Shown here piece by piece: positions 12,301-25,198 of a DNA stretch of 64,000 nucleotides (its first letter is position 1; the number at the start of each line of letters is the position of its first letter). Both the position numbers and the translations under genes were made by a program. Source of the stretch: Phylloscopus collybita (lineage: Eukaryota > Chordata > Aves > Passeriformes > Phylloscopidae); assembly GCA_027886175.1 (NCBI GenBank), contig JAJNNQ010000004.1, positions 16,039,501-16,103,500 of the forward strand, written 5' to 3'. The notes beneath the pieces were generated by a model. That model searched no databases and had not been told where the DNA came from. It saw only the letters and a list, made by a program, of their open reading frames with translations.

Positions 12301-15300
12301 CACTGCTTGTCTTTCATATTTTCTAACTACATTAGTTACTGTTAGTTAGAAGAGAGAGTATACAAATGAAAAAAAAGTGCACACCTTTTAATTCAGATTC
12401 TCTTTACCCTTAATAAAAAGCCCCACTATGCTGTATGAACAGGATGAGATCTCTCTTTCCATTATTATTTAATAATCTCACTCTGATAACTAGGACAAAA
12501 CTTATGTTGGATTGTGGCAGGCAAATATCTGTGGAGATCTAAAAGAAAGCATGCCATGCTACGTTATTTGTCTGATCTGAGGTGGGAGTAGGAGTGTCAA
12601 TGGGAGAGAAGTGCAACAATCTTGTATGAAATATGTTGTTTATCTGCACTTAATCATCTGCTAAAAAACATTTATTTGTATGTGTAAAAACCTGGTACAT
12701 CTACGACACCACTACAACAGAGAGTAGTGCCACAAAAAAAACCCATGCAGAAGTATGGCAGTAGTTAAAAATGTGTTTACTATATTAAATTTCTCACTAG
12801 CCTGAGTCCATTAAGGAAGGTGACAAATTATCAGTATTAAGTGGTCAGGAGTTCCTATATAAATTACAAAAACACTATATAATAACTAGATCCCTCCAAA
12901 AAAGCCATACTTCTCAAGTGGCTGATGGCCCCCATTTTTAGGGAGATATCCATTATTCACTTATTTTCTTTATTCTGTGTGAATATAAACAAGTGCAATT
13001 AAAATGGTGTGCCACAGGATTAGGTTACCATCCAGTTCTTCAGTTACTCAGTAAAATTGTCTTAAAAATTACTGTATAGATAGAATATTGCTAAACGCCC
13101 CAGAGCAGGCAAATTCCTAATATACTTAATGGAATTTTACTCAGCTAAGCATACAAAATTACAAACCCCAACAATATTTCAACCATAACTAAAACACAGG
13201 ATGAAAAAAATCGCTTTCACCTTAACTTACTTAATTAAATGTCACTGTGTACAGACAACGCCTCAACCTATTTATGAAAAGTTCAGCTAAGCTGACTTCT
13301 TTTATCTGCACATACAAGTTTTCAGATGTTGTCTCTGATCTAGTATGTGTTTCCCAGACGTAAATAAGAAAACAGCAATTTGCTGGATGTCCAACTTCTT
13401 TCTTCTTTTTATCAAATGTATCATTGTTTTTTCCTCTTTCGTTATAAATATCTTCCCATCCCTCACCTTCACACTACTCTCTCCCTAATTTTTGGCATCT
13501 CATTTTCTCTTTCTTTTTATCATCTTCATGTGAAAGAAAACCAAATTGAGCAACCAAAAAACTAAACTGAATTTATTCCCACTGTCACACTTTGTCACTC
13601 CAATGGCTTTTCTAATTACATCCCAAATTTTGTTGTGCCAGTGTTAATTCCTAGCTCCTGCTTTTAAGAGTTTTATTTGTGAATTTTGTCACAATTGAGT
13701 GTGACAATTTCATAGCATCAGAGAAACATAGCTGAACATGCTATTCTTATGAAGACAAAGAAATCTCTAAAGTACCAAACATTCATTCTTTGGGCTGCTT
13801 TGAAAATACAGAGACAGTTTTTTTGTGTGATACAAAATCCATGAAGAGTGGCAGGGACTGCACTGGAGCATTATGCTCAATGGGCATAGCTAAAGAGTAT
13901 GTGAAGCACATTAGCTAAATAAAGTTGCTGTTAAGTTTGATGCGTTCATGTACTGTAAAACATGATAAAGCATTGCATTTACTACCAGAAAGGTCTGTGT
14001 GAATTGCAGGTGTCACCAAGAAAAATCTTTATATGACTCTGAATTCACTGCAAGGAATACGGAATATAGTAATAAGCTTTTCATAAGAAATGTGTGGCTT
14101 AACATGTTTGGTCATGTATCACTAGTGAATGTATTTTAAGCGTACAAATTAGATTTCAGTGCCATTTTGCCTTCATACATCTAGATGAAATCTGATTTGA
14201 TTCCACCTCTTCTCTCACCCCAGGGCTGTATCAATTTACAACTTACAGCCTCCTGAGAACTGTTAAATTCTAATAAGTTTAACTGATTAGGGTTGTTTTC
14301 TCCCCTTAAGTACCTTCTCACTTACTGTCTGCTATTATTTTAAAAAACGTAACATCTTCATCAGTCTACAAAACCAAATTTCCTTTTGGGGTGAAGGGGG
14401 GTAGGGAAGAGGAAAGAGAAATGAGAGGTAAATGAAGATAAAACCTTTGTATTCCCAGTCAATATTAATATGTTATCCTAACCAAAACCGCCATTCTGAA
14501 TGTCTGGCTAATTCTACAAAATAGCCACAGTCTTTTAATATACACTTGGCTTACAACCAGCACCAAACAGTTAGGAAAATTTTTAGCTGAGAATGATCAT
14601 CAGCATAAAATGATGAAGATACAAGTATACAAGATATTTAAGAGTCTCCAATTTCCCATTATTTCAGCTAACTATTTTAAACACTAATACCTTCTTGCTG
14701 CAAAACGTTTCTGTGGAAACCAAGCAAAAATTATCTCCTTAAAATACTTCAGAAAGCAGACGCAAATTTCTGGTTATAACCAAAGGATTGAGGTTTGCTT
14801 TTAGGGGTTGGTTGGCTGGTTGATTGGTTTTACAGTGGGGATTTTTTTTTTTTTTTTGTAGTTGTTTGTTGGTTTTTTTTAAATTCAATGCTCTAGATAT
14901 TCCTGTTTTAATGTACTAATGCAAAAAGCCTTATTACTAATGACAGAGTTTTCCAGTCTTACATACTACACAGCTATTCCACACACTTAAGTCCCCAACC
15001 CCATGTGTAAGCATGGAGTAACACACTTGAAGTTTTAAAATAAAAGCTAGATTTATGGTTTAAAGCTAACTTGAATACAAAAAACAGATACTACTGTTCT
15101 CAACTGCAGAGATATAACCACTTCAACAATGTTGAAAAATAAATGTCAAGTATTTTGAAGCAAATGGAGGGATAAGCTGAATTACACAATATATTTATAA
15201 GCTAAATGTCTACAGATGATAATATTCGGTGACTGACTGAGCTGTATGTAAAAAATAAAGTATATTCAAAGCCTTTTAATAATAAGTGAAATAACATACA

Positions 15301-16940
15301 TCCCAGTCTTCATATTCTAATATTACCCTTAATACTGTCTTGAACCACATCTCCATCAGGTTTGAGAAAAGAGTATTTCTACATTTGCTATCCATTCTCC
15401 AATTTATTCCTGTTGGATATCCTTAAAATCTCAGATATAACAGAATGCTATGGATAACTAAGCTAATCAGCTTATGGACAAATTAAGATTCATTCCTAAA
15501 TAGACCCCAATTGATTCCCTTTGGATCTATCAATTTTTGTGCTACATTAATTCAGACTTCCTCTAAACTTGCTTGGACCCTGGAGAACTGTGCATTTACC
15601 TAGGCACTTACAACTTACAACCCATATTCTATCTGTATCTCAGAATTTATCAAAAATTTTGAACTGCTTGGTCAGGAAGATCCATTTTAAGAAGAGCATA
15701 TGCATTAAAACAGACCAGCATCCCTTAGAAGCACAGCTGTTTCTTAACTCTCTGTATATAAGAGACAGTAATTAAAATCTTCATATTCTTTCAGCTGTAG
15801 ATGGATGTGATTCAGCTCAGGATTCAGCAAAACACAGGGAGTTAAATACAGACTAATATATTCCTAATTAAACTACTTTTGTATCATCAAAAAATGTGAC
15901 CTTCAAACTTCATTCTTTATCCAAGTTTATCTCCATTTGCAATACCAAATTACTATTTTTGTAGAGAAAAAAAAAAAATCACGTTTTATTACTGAATTAC
16001 ATGCATTTCAAGTTTCAGTGTCATAAAATGTAAGATACTAATCCACTCTTTTCCTGACCAACATATTAACATCCAGTTTGTAAACGTACTGCGTTCTATC
16101 TTTCAAAGTTGCATTTGTTTTTCATATAAGCTTACGAAATCCAAATTCTTTGTGGATTCGGGGAGATCAAGATCTGCATCACACTAAAGATGTCTTTCCC
16201 TCTCTTCGCAATCTATATGTAAGCATCCTAACCAAAGGTCTGTGTTGATTCCTGAGATCTAACCAATGTGTTACTGGAATTTATGGAGATACACACAGAT
16301 AAATCCTGAATCTCACTCCAGCAGATTCAGAATCATTTAAACATGTTTGCACGGAAAATGGCAAGAATGAATTTATTGCCCAGTCTGGTCATACTTCCCT
16401 GTATGTTGCACATACAGAAAATGGCTCATAGAAGATCTATTGAAAGCTGACTTTCTTTCTGTCACTTCTGTATTTTGTATTTACCTTCATATGCCCTTTC
16501 CTTCTTTGAAGATAACTATACACACTGCACAAGCTCTGGTTGATTCCTCAGTAGACTCACATGGATTCAGTCACAAAGGGCAACAAGCATGCTTCCACAT
16601 TAATGTTGTTGTATTTTCAGGATTCAATAGCATTAACACGCATAATTCCAAAAACTGTATATCCAACAAAACATGTTTAAAAATCGGTTTATTCACTGAA
16701 AGGCTGCCACAATTACTAAGAATACCACACATTAATCTGAGGAACACAGGTCCTAATAATTAATATTTTCCTGTTTCATCTCTCACCAAATTTTGCACTC
16801 CAAATAGTGCAGAAAGCTCTCTGAAGAAACAATATTACTAAAAATTAAAAAAACCTCAAACACTCTTTCTTCCTATTAAATTTCACTGTATCAAGTTTGG
16901 AAAAAAAGAGTTCACAGGAAATCATATACACCCTAATTGT
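9338..16940. other. Unique sequence, with minor simple repeats
   Basis: About 7.6 kb without recognised genes or transposons. It contains a short (CT)n run at about 12,288-12,301 and T-rich stretches at about 14,840-14,880. Reading frames are at most about 107 codons and show no familiar domain. Confidence 0.55.
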
Positions 16941-16988
16941 TGCTTATATACTGCTTATATATACTGCTTAATATACTGCTTATACTGT
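16941..16988. repeat. Imperfect short tandem repeat (TATACTGCT units)
   Basis: Four variable-length copies of a TGCTTATATAC-like unit follow one another, with TACTGCTTA as the constant core and AT-dinucleotide length changes between copies. This pattern fits slippage and would be length-variable between individuals. Confidence 0.8.
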
Positions 16989-19983
16989 GTGTAAGTATCA
17001 AAATACAACTTTAGTCAGAACTATACCATGATAACTGGTTTTATTCTTCAGAAAAAATTAAATTCTTATCTTTCATATCTTGGTACACCTCATTTTTCAC
17101 AGAACTTACGATATTTAAAAAATTAAGTTCAGGAACAAGAAAAGAGAACTAGACAGTTATGACTCTGCATTTCTTTTATTTCCAGTGGGGCTACTTTGTG
17201 TAAGTCTTCAAAGCTCTGAAGACCACTGAGTTCACATTTCCATTCTAAAGATAGCTCACATCAAAACTGACACAATGGTCACCCCAAACGATAAGGAATT
17301 CACTTTTCTTCTTATGATTGTATTCACAGATAACCTCTGTTGAAGCAATGGAAAGTCTAGGCATGATGGCACCAGAAATGCTTTCAAACTTTTCTGACCT
17401 CAGATGTTCACCAGATTTGATCACAGTTGATGCCATTTTGATTTGATACCACATTAAATTTTACGAACTATCAAAAAGATGTCATGTATAGCTACAGGTG
17501 TCACAGCTATAGCTGTGAAATATTTCCATTGTTGAGATCAGAAAATAATCAATTTCTAGGAAACTAACAGAATTGAGTGTAAATATTAAGTGCAACATTA
17601 GCCTACTATTGTCATCCACCAATTTAAAACTTTGAACCTAAATGACAAACAATGTACTTTGGGTAAGTGTCTTGGAAAACCAAAGCTCAGCCTACAGCAC
17701 CAAAGGCAGACTGAGAACTCCTTGCATATACAATGGTCAGAACCCCCTATTATCAAGAAGAGCAGCTCGACACCATGCACAGAGTGCTTTAAATAGCTTC
17801 TCATACAGCTTTCTTGCAGCTAAGGTAATTAACCTGGAGTTACAAACAGTTCCTTTTCTAATCAGTTACACATCTAATGTTGGGTCTGAAGCTGGATTCA
17901 GACTAAGCTCAAATTGTCATCCAAACCACTCAGGAAGCCAGCCCTTTCTTCTCGTCTAAAAGCCAAATAAAGCCTCCTCTGTCCAGAGAAGAAACCTGGG
18001 TTGTTATCATCTACATCCACATCTAGAGCTACAGATCTGATAGAAATATTATATGGTGAAGTCATGCAAATGACTAACATTTTAAGGGGGATTTATACCT
18101 CCACTTAAGAATGGAGGAAGCTGGAATCTTTTTGAATTATTACCTTCTGAGCCTACCTGGTTCAGTAAGAAAATGCAATGCTGTATTGTTTTACCACAAA
18201 GACCCATTCTTTCTTCATCTGAAAGTATCTATTGTTTCTACCGAGCCACAAGGAAAGGGGCTGGATAAGAGATGTCAGCAGTGAGAGAAAAGATCTAAGG
18301 AAGCTCATCCACATGAAATCAGTGTAACTGATGTGAAAATACCCTTTCAAAAATCTGCTTAAATATTTACAAAATGTTGAGATTAGATAATTTGAAAGTT
18401 ATTTTTGTTTGAAATGGGCCACTCAGAGTATCACAAATTTGGATTTAATTAGGTAGATCAGCAAAGATAAAATGTTAGGGGCTTTTTTTTTTTTTTTTCT
18501 GTGCTAAAGGGATGCTAGTGACTGTCAGAAAGTATGTTTTTGATCTCCAGTGGGCAAATCACTCCAGCAGCTAGCAACTGGGGGCTTGCACACAAATCTC
18601 GGTTGCTGAAAGACAGGTAAGTCATGCAGAAATGAGGGATATTAACTAGCAGTCTAGTCCCCAGCAGGATCAAAGAAAGAACTCTTAGAGAATAAGGTTG
18701 TTTGTAAAATAATGCATATTTTATCATTTGTAAAAATTTATTTATTTTTATGAGGAAGTCATCTAGTTATTTTTTTAGTGTATTCTAAGGGCTGTAATGT
18801 ATCTACAGCTTTAATACTCACAATCTACAAATAAGTTGTGGTATCTCTTCCTTGCCATATGCAACCCAGCAAAGCCTTGAACCACAGCTACCTGTTTGTA
18901 TCAAGGACACACTGACATCAAGAGTGTGAACAAAATTACATTGCATTACTAGCCTGACCAAATAAACACCAACATTTCTCAAGCAACAGCCCACAATACA
19001 AAACTGGAAGATGTCATTAAAACCAAAGTTTCTCAAATTAGACCAAAAGCTTTGCCTTTTCACAAGAATTACAAATAGATTATGTGGTCTTCTTTCATTA
19101 CAACTCCACAAAATTATTAAGAATGTGGAAACAACCACTTAGTACGAAGCAATGAAGCAACAACCTTCTCATTTGTCACTGAAGGTTACATACATTCTAA
19201 TGACACAAAATCAGCTATTGTGTATTTCAGACAATGGAATTTCAGTGATTTTGCTTTACTACTTTTGCTGACAAGTTATTTAAAGCTTGATGCAGTGGAG
19301 TGGTGTGAATTCTCACTGCTTACTGAAAACTGGACAAAGTGCTAAGGACAGAAAGTACAAGTTCTGTGTGTTTTCACATGCACCAAAGATGAAATGAGAT
19401 CTCTCACCCACAGTCTCCTCCAAAGCCAGACTATGAACATAAGTGTGTACGTAATATCCTCTCAGGAAAGAAAAAAACTATTTTTGGTTAACATAAGTAA
19501 CTCGAAAGAGGGTATTAAATCCCTTTTTATTTTCTTCAAGTCTGTGTGCTATTGAATTACACAGTGCATTCATGTTTCTTTAAAAGACTTACTTTAAAAG
19601 TAATTAATATGAAGGAATACAGTTCCTAAAATTCAGATTATTTTACAGATGGCAGGAGGACAATCCAGTAGTCAGGCTGGCTGCAATGGTTTCAATAATT
19701 ATCAAAACAAGACAATTTTTATATTTCTCTCTCAAAATGAATCCATTTAGCTACCAATTAATTACATTTTTCTCTTTCAGGACAGCACTGCATGATGCAA
19801 AACTAAAATCGTAGAGCAAGCAATAACAAGTGTATGTGGTGTAATCTTTTCACAAAGATAGACACAAAATTAATATTTAAACTAAACTTAATGTCTTTTT
19901 TGTCTTTTTAACTTATGAGTTCTTCAAAAGAAAAAATGGAATAGTAAGATATTAAAGGTCAGTTTGCAAATACTATTTTCTTA
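16989..19983. other. Unique sequence with one 18-bp palindrome and a 16-T run
   Basis: No gene or interspersed repeat was recognised. A perfect 18-bp palindrome, TCACAGCTATAGCTGTGA, lies at 17,501-17,518. A run of 16 T lies at 18,483-18,498, downstream of which 18,552-18,617 is bounded by an acceptor-like CTCCAG and the donor-like CAG/GTAAGT. No homology supports an exon. Confidence 0.55.
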
Positions 19984-20277
19984 GAATCACACATCATTAA
20001 GGTTGGAAAAGAGCCCGCAAGATCATTGAGCTCACCCAACCTTTGACCAACACCACCATGCCAATAAAACCACAGCACTAAATGTTATACCTAGTCATTT
20101 CTTGAACAATTCCTCTACCACCTTCCTGAGCAGTCCATTCTAATGTTTAACAACTCCTTCCAGGAAGAATCTCTTCCGGATGTCAACATGAACAGCTGGA
20201 GTTGCTGGAGGCCATTTCCTCTTGTCCTGCTGCTAGTTCCCTATCTTTCCACAACCTCCTTTGAGGTAGTTGTTAGT
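19984..20277 (-). mobile_element. CR1 LINE 3' fragment, reverse orientation
   Basis: The plus strand reads as the reverse complement of an avian CR1 3' end. It opens with the terminal AGAATCAC motif, then GGTTGGAAAAGA, the CACCACCATGCC segment, and later GAGGCCATTTCCTCTTGTCC and ACAACCTCCTTTGAGGTAGT. CR1 elements are chicken-repeat-1 non-LTR retrotransposons that usually insert as 5'-truncated copies, and this is such a copy. A part between the TCCTCTTGTCC and ACAACCTCC blocks is shorter than I expect for the family. Many substitutions indicate an old insertion. Confidence 0.9.
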
Positions 20278-21295
20278 ACCAAGGCAGTGTCCAGTTGCAC
20301 TTGAGGTGTAAAACTGGTCACTGAGCAGCAGAAATGAACTAGAAGAATGAATGGGTGACAGCTGAAGAAAGACAGCCTGATGATCCTAGTCAGGATCAGG
20401 GTGACAACAGTCTTATAAAAGAGCCTATTAAGACTATCTGTGCTTACTTAGTGGTCTGACAAAATTAACAGCTGAACACACACTAAAGGGAGATGCCACT
20501 GGATTCCAGGCATGAGAAATGTTTTGTATTTGTTGAAGAGAGTAATTCTAAAACCCTGCACAGAAGACTGAATTGCCCAAATTGCAAATCAGTTTCTTTA
20601 ATGAGAACAACAGTCTAACATACTTGGGAGCATTATTTTTAAAGGATTAAAACACTATTATGGAAGAGAAGTAATGCTATTTGGACTGTTTTGCTTATTT
20701 TGGAGATAAACATGTTGACTGGTTTACAGCCATAAACTAGGCAGGACAACTATGGTCAGACTGACTCTGTGGGATTAGAGGCTACCTAAGGAATACATAG
20801 ATCCAACAGTTGATTTGCCAGTTGGCAATCTACTTTTCAAACTGATAAACACAGTACTTGGGTTTTGTGGCATTGGTAATATCCTCTAAATTATTCTATA
20901 TAATATCCTTCTAAAGCTGAAGCCTACAGAGATGAGAAATTCTAGAATGTTTTGTATTTGAACTAAAATGTTTCTCCAGTAGTTGTTCATATTTTCCGTT
21001 TGTTGAAATACTGAAATGTGAAAAAAACCCCACATGTGAGGTCAAAAGCTAGAAGCCATTTAACAATAGCTATCCTTGGTACAACACTGAATGAAGATCC
21101 AGAATACTGAAGACCCAGAATGACTTTCCATTCCTTTTTTCTTCCGGGAACTAAAACTTTCCTTTCTGAAATACACCCTTCAAGATTAATACGTGAATGA
21201 CAACAGATTCTTATCTTACAACATATTCCATTCTAAGAAGAAGAAAAGATAGGGTTCACCTCCACTAACAAAACCACAGCCATCAGCCACAGTGC
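20278..21295. other. Unique sequence, nothing identified
   Basis: AT-rich DNA between two CR1 fragments. No gene or repeat was recognised. Confidence 0.55.
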
Positions 21296-21400
21296 AGTGA
21301 TTCTCCTCTGTTCAGCACTTGTAAAGCTTCATCTGAGACACAGCATCCAGTCCTGCACAGCCCCAGTACAGGACAGGTGTTTGGAAACTGGGGGGAGTTG
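21296..21400 (+). mobile_element. Degraded CR1 LINE piece, forward orientation
   Basis: The stretch keeps the pattern of the CR1 ORF2 C-terminal coding region: a CTCTGTTCAGCACTTGT part like 'LYSALV', then CATCTGAGACACAGCATCCAGTCCTG like 'HLEYCVQ', then a CCCCAGTACAGGACA part like 'PQYKKD'. It is heavily diverged with indels and no longer translates. The limits are approximate, and the matches come from family knowledge rather than an alignment. Confidence 0.6.
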
Positions 21401-21514
21401 ATCATCTGGACATACCAGATGTGAAGAGATACTAGAAGAAGGTTTGCTTAGTTTGCAACAGGGTTAAGCACAGGGAATCTACCTCCAGTCCTGTTGTTCT
21501 GGGGTAATCCTTAA

Positions 21515-22268
21515 TGTTATTTTATTCCATACCTATCCATGCCCACAAATTCTCACTGTATCTTTAAGACTCTAGAAACGACAACCCTGGGTGGGAAGTG
21601 TGCTATCGCAGCTGCTTTCCTGGTTTTTGCCACATGGCATTTGCTTCACTGGCTCTTTGGTCTTCGCTTAAGCAGAGATTTTCTCATTTTTGGGTTCTGC
21701 TTTCATTTTTTTTTTCTTTTTCTTCATCTCAGAGAGGCTGCAGTAGGGGTTTTTGGGCTGCCTTGGGGAGGATTCTGCAGTTGCCTGTCCACAGTTGAGG
21801 CCCTGGCCCACACAGCGCAGCAGCCCTGCCAGGGACAGAAAACCCCAAGTGCCCCAGCCCAGTGGCTTCACTGCCAGGCTCATCCTACTGGGCCTCTGTG
21901 GGGAGGCTGCCAGCCCTGGGTGAGCCACCCTGTCCCTCTGTCCTACAAGTCCTACAGAGGCTATCTCTGATGGGCACAGTCTCAGGAAGGGCATTTCCAG
22001 AATTTAGGGCCTCTCTGTTGGTGTGGCAGATCACGAGTTTGTAGCTATGTAGCCCTTATTTACTGTTACCTTCTTTAATCTTGCCTGTTGCCACCTCGTT
22101 TGTTACTAAACTGGGTTTTTTTTCACTTATGGTATGAGATCTATTGGTATCTCATTCATTACTGGTGGGAAGGGATTAGCTGGAATCAAGTAGGAAGTTA
22201 CTCATTTCAGACTGCCCACCTCTTTAAAGTGTCTCAAATCTATATACCTATATGTAACAATTGTAACA
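21515..22268. mobile_element. Probable old solo LTR (about 750 bp)
   Basis: The segment begins TGTTA and ends TAACA, a short inverted terminal repeat of LTR type, and is flanked by cttaa (21,510-21,514) and ctaaa (22,269-22,273), a 5-bp target duplication with one mismatch. It has an internal GC-rich block (about 21,730-21,960), a C-run/T-rich part before it, and AT-rich ends including two close GTAACA strings. Length and ends fit an endogenous retrovirus solo LTR, but I do not recognise the family and cannot orient it. The 143-codon frame at 21,539-21,970 has no retroviral or host motif and is probably chance in GC-rich DNA. Confidence 0.45.
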
Positions 22269-24521
22269 CTAAAATGTATCTCTGTGACAGGTGATTATAG
22301 TTTATTCTGTTGAATATTAGAGATCTTATCTGTTTAGGGAGTTCACCTCATAACAAAGAATCATGTTTGGCAACAAATAGTAACCATCCCTGAGCTGAAG
22401 AACTGACAAGGAATACAATTTCAATCCATACATGACCACTCAATCTCTCCAAAGAATTCTTACAGGGAGCTGATCCAAGCAAAATCCCTAAAAATTGGCA
22501 ACCACACCTTTTAGATGGCCACTGATCTTCACTCTTAAAAGACCTAGATCTGGATGCATGAGTAATTTCAATAGATACTGACTGGTAAGTGGTGAGAGTA
22601 GTCCAGAAAGGGGATCTAGATAACTTGGCAGGAGGCCAGTGAAGTTCACAAGAGACAATGCTGTTGAACAGTCAAGTCTTAGGATCTAAAGACTTACTGG
22701 CCTCCTGTTTATGCATCACCACCAGTTTGAAAGTGCTGCAACTGTAGTGTGATTAAAGAATTCCAGCACAAACTTCAATAACTAAAACTTTAAAGAGGGT
22801 ATAACACATCCATAAAGAGCAAGTATAAGAGTGAATACCCAAAGGGTCTGGAGCTCTTGGATAAAAAATTGCCACTATTATTGCCACATCTCTACCATTC
22901 AGAGCATCACTGGGCCATAGGGCTCTTGGTGTAGAGGCAAAATGCTATATAATCAGATAATACAAGGAGCTAGATTACCTCCAACCACTAAAATGTGGTT
23001 AATAGAAAGTCAATACGTTAATTTTACATTAGTGGTTGCAAAGCCCATCCTCTCAGAATCTAAAACAGCATAAAAATGCAAGGCTGGCGTAAACTCTGTA
23101 TTAGCTGCATATATTCTAGTTAATGTGACAGAATGGCTATCTTGTACCCAACATTACAATTCTTCTGTGAGCAATCCAGCAATCCAGTGCTGAGATATAG
23201 TATTAATGATTGTGAAATCATGCCTTGACTCCATGGCTTTAACCTAATTGTGAAATTAGACTTTGTTTATTTCACAGCTGGGTACTGACTGGCTATGAAT
23301 TGAACTGAAAATGCTATTTACAGGCCCGTATGTAGCAATACTTCCAAGCAAACAAGAGACTAAAGAGGTGAAGATAGATATCAAAATGGGGCTGTAAATT
23401 ACCTTGCTGAATGCTCTTACCCAAAAGCTGCCAGGAATATTTCACTACTCTGAAGCCATACCAGAATGAATCTCACAGGCCATTATTCAGATGATAATAA
23501 CAACAATGGTTACTAGAAAATGCTGTACACTACTCTTTAATGCAGTATGGCATCATCTCCCTAGTGTTGCAGTTTCCTGTATAATACATTTCCTAACACT
23601 GATTTATGGAAACCAAGAAACGCTGACTGAGACTCACAATCAAAACCTACACAAATTAATGAAATTTTAAGGTAATTTATTTTAGTTACTTCATATAACA
23701 CCAGCATCCCACTGCTTCTTGTTACTGACTACAAAAAGCTCCAAAATCTTCTCTAGTTGAATGACTACAGTTGAAAGCACAAAATAATGCAAGGATTTTA
23801 AAACTAAATATAACTGTCACAAATAATGTTTTCCATCCTGACCACAGTGGTTTAAATAGCTTCACAATCAAGAAAATGTGTGAAATCAACTGTGACTGGG
23901 GACTACAAAGAAAGTAATTAGTTCATGCAGATCAATCTAGAAATCAACACAGACCTTGGAAAAGACAGACCTCAGGATCAAGAGTCTGCAAGAGTGGCTT
24001 CTGTCCAGCCCTGCCATCACTCTGAGTTCTAGGAGCAAGGAAGACAAGACAGTCCTTCTTCTGCCATCCCCGTAATACCCAATTAGATGATACCTCGCTT
24101 CAGTAACAGTCTGTCCCTGTATTTCCACGGCAAAAAGCAATTTTGATGGACCACAGTTACAAACCACAATAAAGTCCATCTATTAAAAAAATGTACCTAC
24201 GATCAATTTGTTCCTAAGGATTTGACTAGAGTGCTTCACTAGTAACAGAGAAAAGTTTTTTAAAATATATCATTTTAAAAGTAAAAATGTTAGGTTTTGC
24301 AGTGATAAAAATTTTCTGCTCCATCAGTGCAATAAATCTTTTTAACGCTTTTAATTAAGTAAGCAACTTTTAAGAATCTCTCATTCACTTGATGTTAAAG
24401 TCTCAGAGAATGCCCAGTATTTTTGCCAGTATAACTACCTCTCAGTGAACTATAGTAAATGCTTTATTATTTAATTTGTTTGGTTGGCTTTTCATTTTTT
24501 GTAGCTGATTTCCAGTGAACT
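22269..24521. other. Unique sequence, nothing firmly identified
   Basis: No repeat was recognised. An 80-codon minus-strand frame at 23,937-24,179 begins directly after an acceptor-like TTTTTTTAATAG and contains three CpG codons, but has no known domain and no donor site; it is not called a gene. Confidence 0.5.
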
Positions 24522-24526
24522 GCAGT
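24522..24526. repeat. Target-site duplication, left copy (gcagt)
   Basis: The five bases gcagt directly precede the LTR and are repeated exactly at 25,306-25,310 after it. This is the footprint of retroviral integration and fixes both element ends. Confidence 0.85.
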
Positions 24527-24992
24527 TGTCTTGGTTTGGAAAGACAGGTATCTGCCAGGGAAACTGAGGTTCCCCTAGGATGGAGAATACCAACCCCTCA
24601 CACCCCGACGAATTATAATTTTGCAATCAAGGGCTCTCAGGCAAAGATGTTGGGAATAGGAATAACAGTTCTTTACTAGGAGGTATTAACAATACAAATA
24701 TGATAGGAAACAAAACCACCCAATCAAACAAACAAATAAACAAATAAACAATAATTTTAGAAGAAAACCCTGACAGAGTCAGAGTTTCAATCTGACCCTG
24801 TGATTCAGGATGTTGAGAAACAGTCCGAACGTAAACAGTCCAAACACTTCTGGAGTGGCAGACGTGATCCTGTTGGAGCAGAGATGATTCTGCGAAGAAA
24901 CCGGTTCAGGGGCGGCGAGGAGGGAGACAGGATGGCCAGCACAGGAGACCAAGACCTTGCCACCCCGCAGCGAAGGAAGTGCCGAGCACCCC

Positions 24993-25124
24993 GCTCCTGC
25001 AGCAGGGCCGAACCACTCCTGCAGCAGGGCCGAACCACTCCTGCAGCAGGGCCGAACCACTCCTGCAGCAGGGCCGAACCACTCCTGCAGCAGGGCCGAA
25101 CCACTCCTGCAGCAGGGCCGAACC
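24993..25124. repeat. 22-bp tandem repeat, six copies, inside LTR copy A
   Basis: Six head-to-tail copies of ACTCCTGCAGCAGGGCCGAA+CC occupy exactly 132 bp. The only difference is the first base of the first copy (G for A), so the array is recent or homogenised. Each unit carries a CTGCAG palindrome and one CpG. Because 22 is not a multiple of three, every strand stays open in all frames with a 22-residue periodic peptide, which explains the six overlapping frames at 24,780-25,440. The array lies in the promoter half of the LTR and is missing from copy B. Confidence 0.97.
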
Positions 25125-25139
25125 GCCAACCCCCGGCCA

Positions 25140-25166
25140 CCCCCCCCCCTCCCCCCCACCCCCCAC
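25140..25166 (-). promoter_or_regulatory. C-rich tract, minus-strand G-quadruplex candidate
   Basis: Plus-strand runs of 10, 7 and 6 C separated by T and A give three long G-runs on the minus strand, easily divisible into four G-triplets. It sits in the presumed U3 of LTR copy A between the 22-bp array and the octamer motif. Confidence 0.6.
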
Positions 25167-25180
25167 CGCCAGGGCATGAG

Positions 25181-25198
25181 ATGTATAGAAATGCAAAT
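25181..25198 (-). promoter_or_regulatory. Octamer ATTTGCAT plus TATA-like site in LTR copy A
   Basis: ATGCAAAT at 25,191-25,198 is the exact octamer that POU/Oct factors bind in either orientation. In LTR sense it is followed at once by TTCTATACAT, a weak TATA-like string. Octamer-TATA pairs are known in vertebrate promoters. Its distance from the R-like region is larger than in a standard LTR, so promoter activity is a guess. Confidence 0.35.

Noticed and set aside
21539..21970. 143-codon plus-strand frame
   Set aside because: Lies in the GC-rich core of a probable LTR, has a Phe/Leu run from a T tract, and shows no known motif.
23937..24179. 80-codon minus-strand frame starting at ATG after an acceptor-like TTTTTTTAATAG
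   Set aside because: No donor, no homology that I recognise, and length compatible with chance.
24993..25124. CRISPR-like regular repeat array
   Set aside because: The units are directly adjacent without spacers and lie in a eukaryotic LTR.
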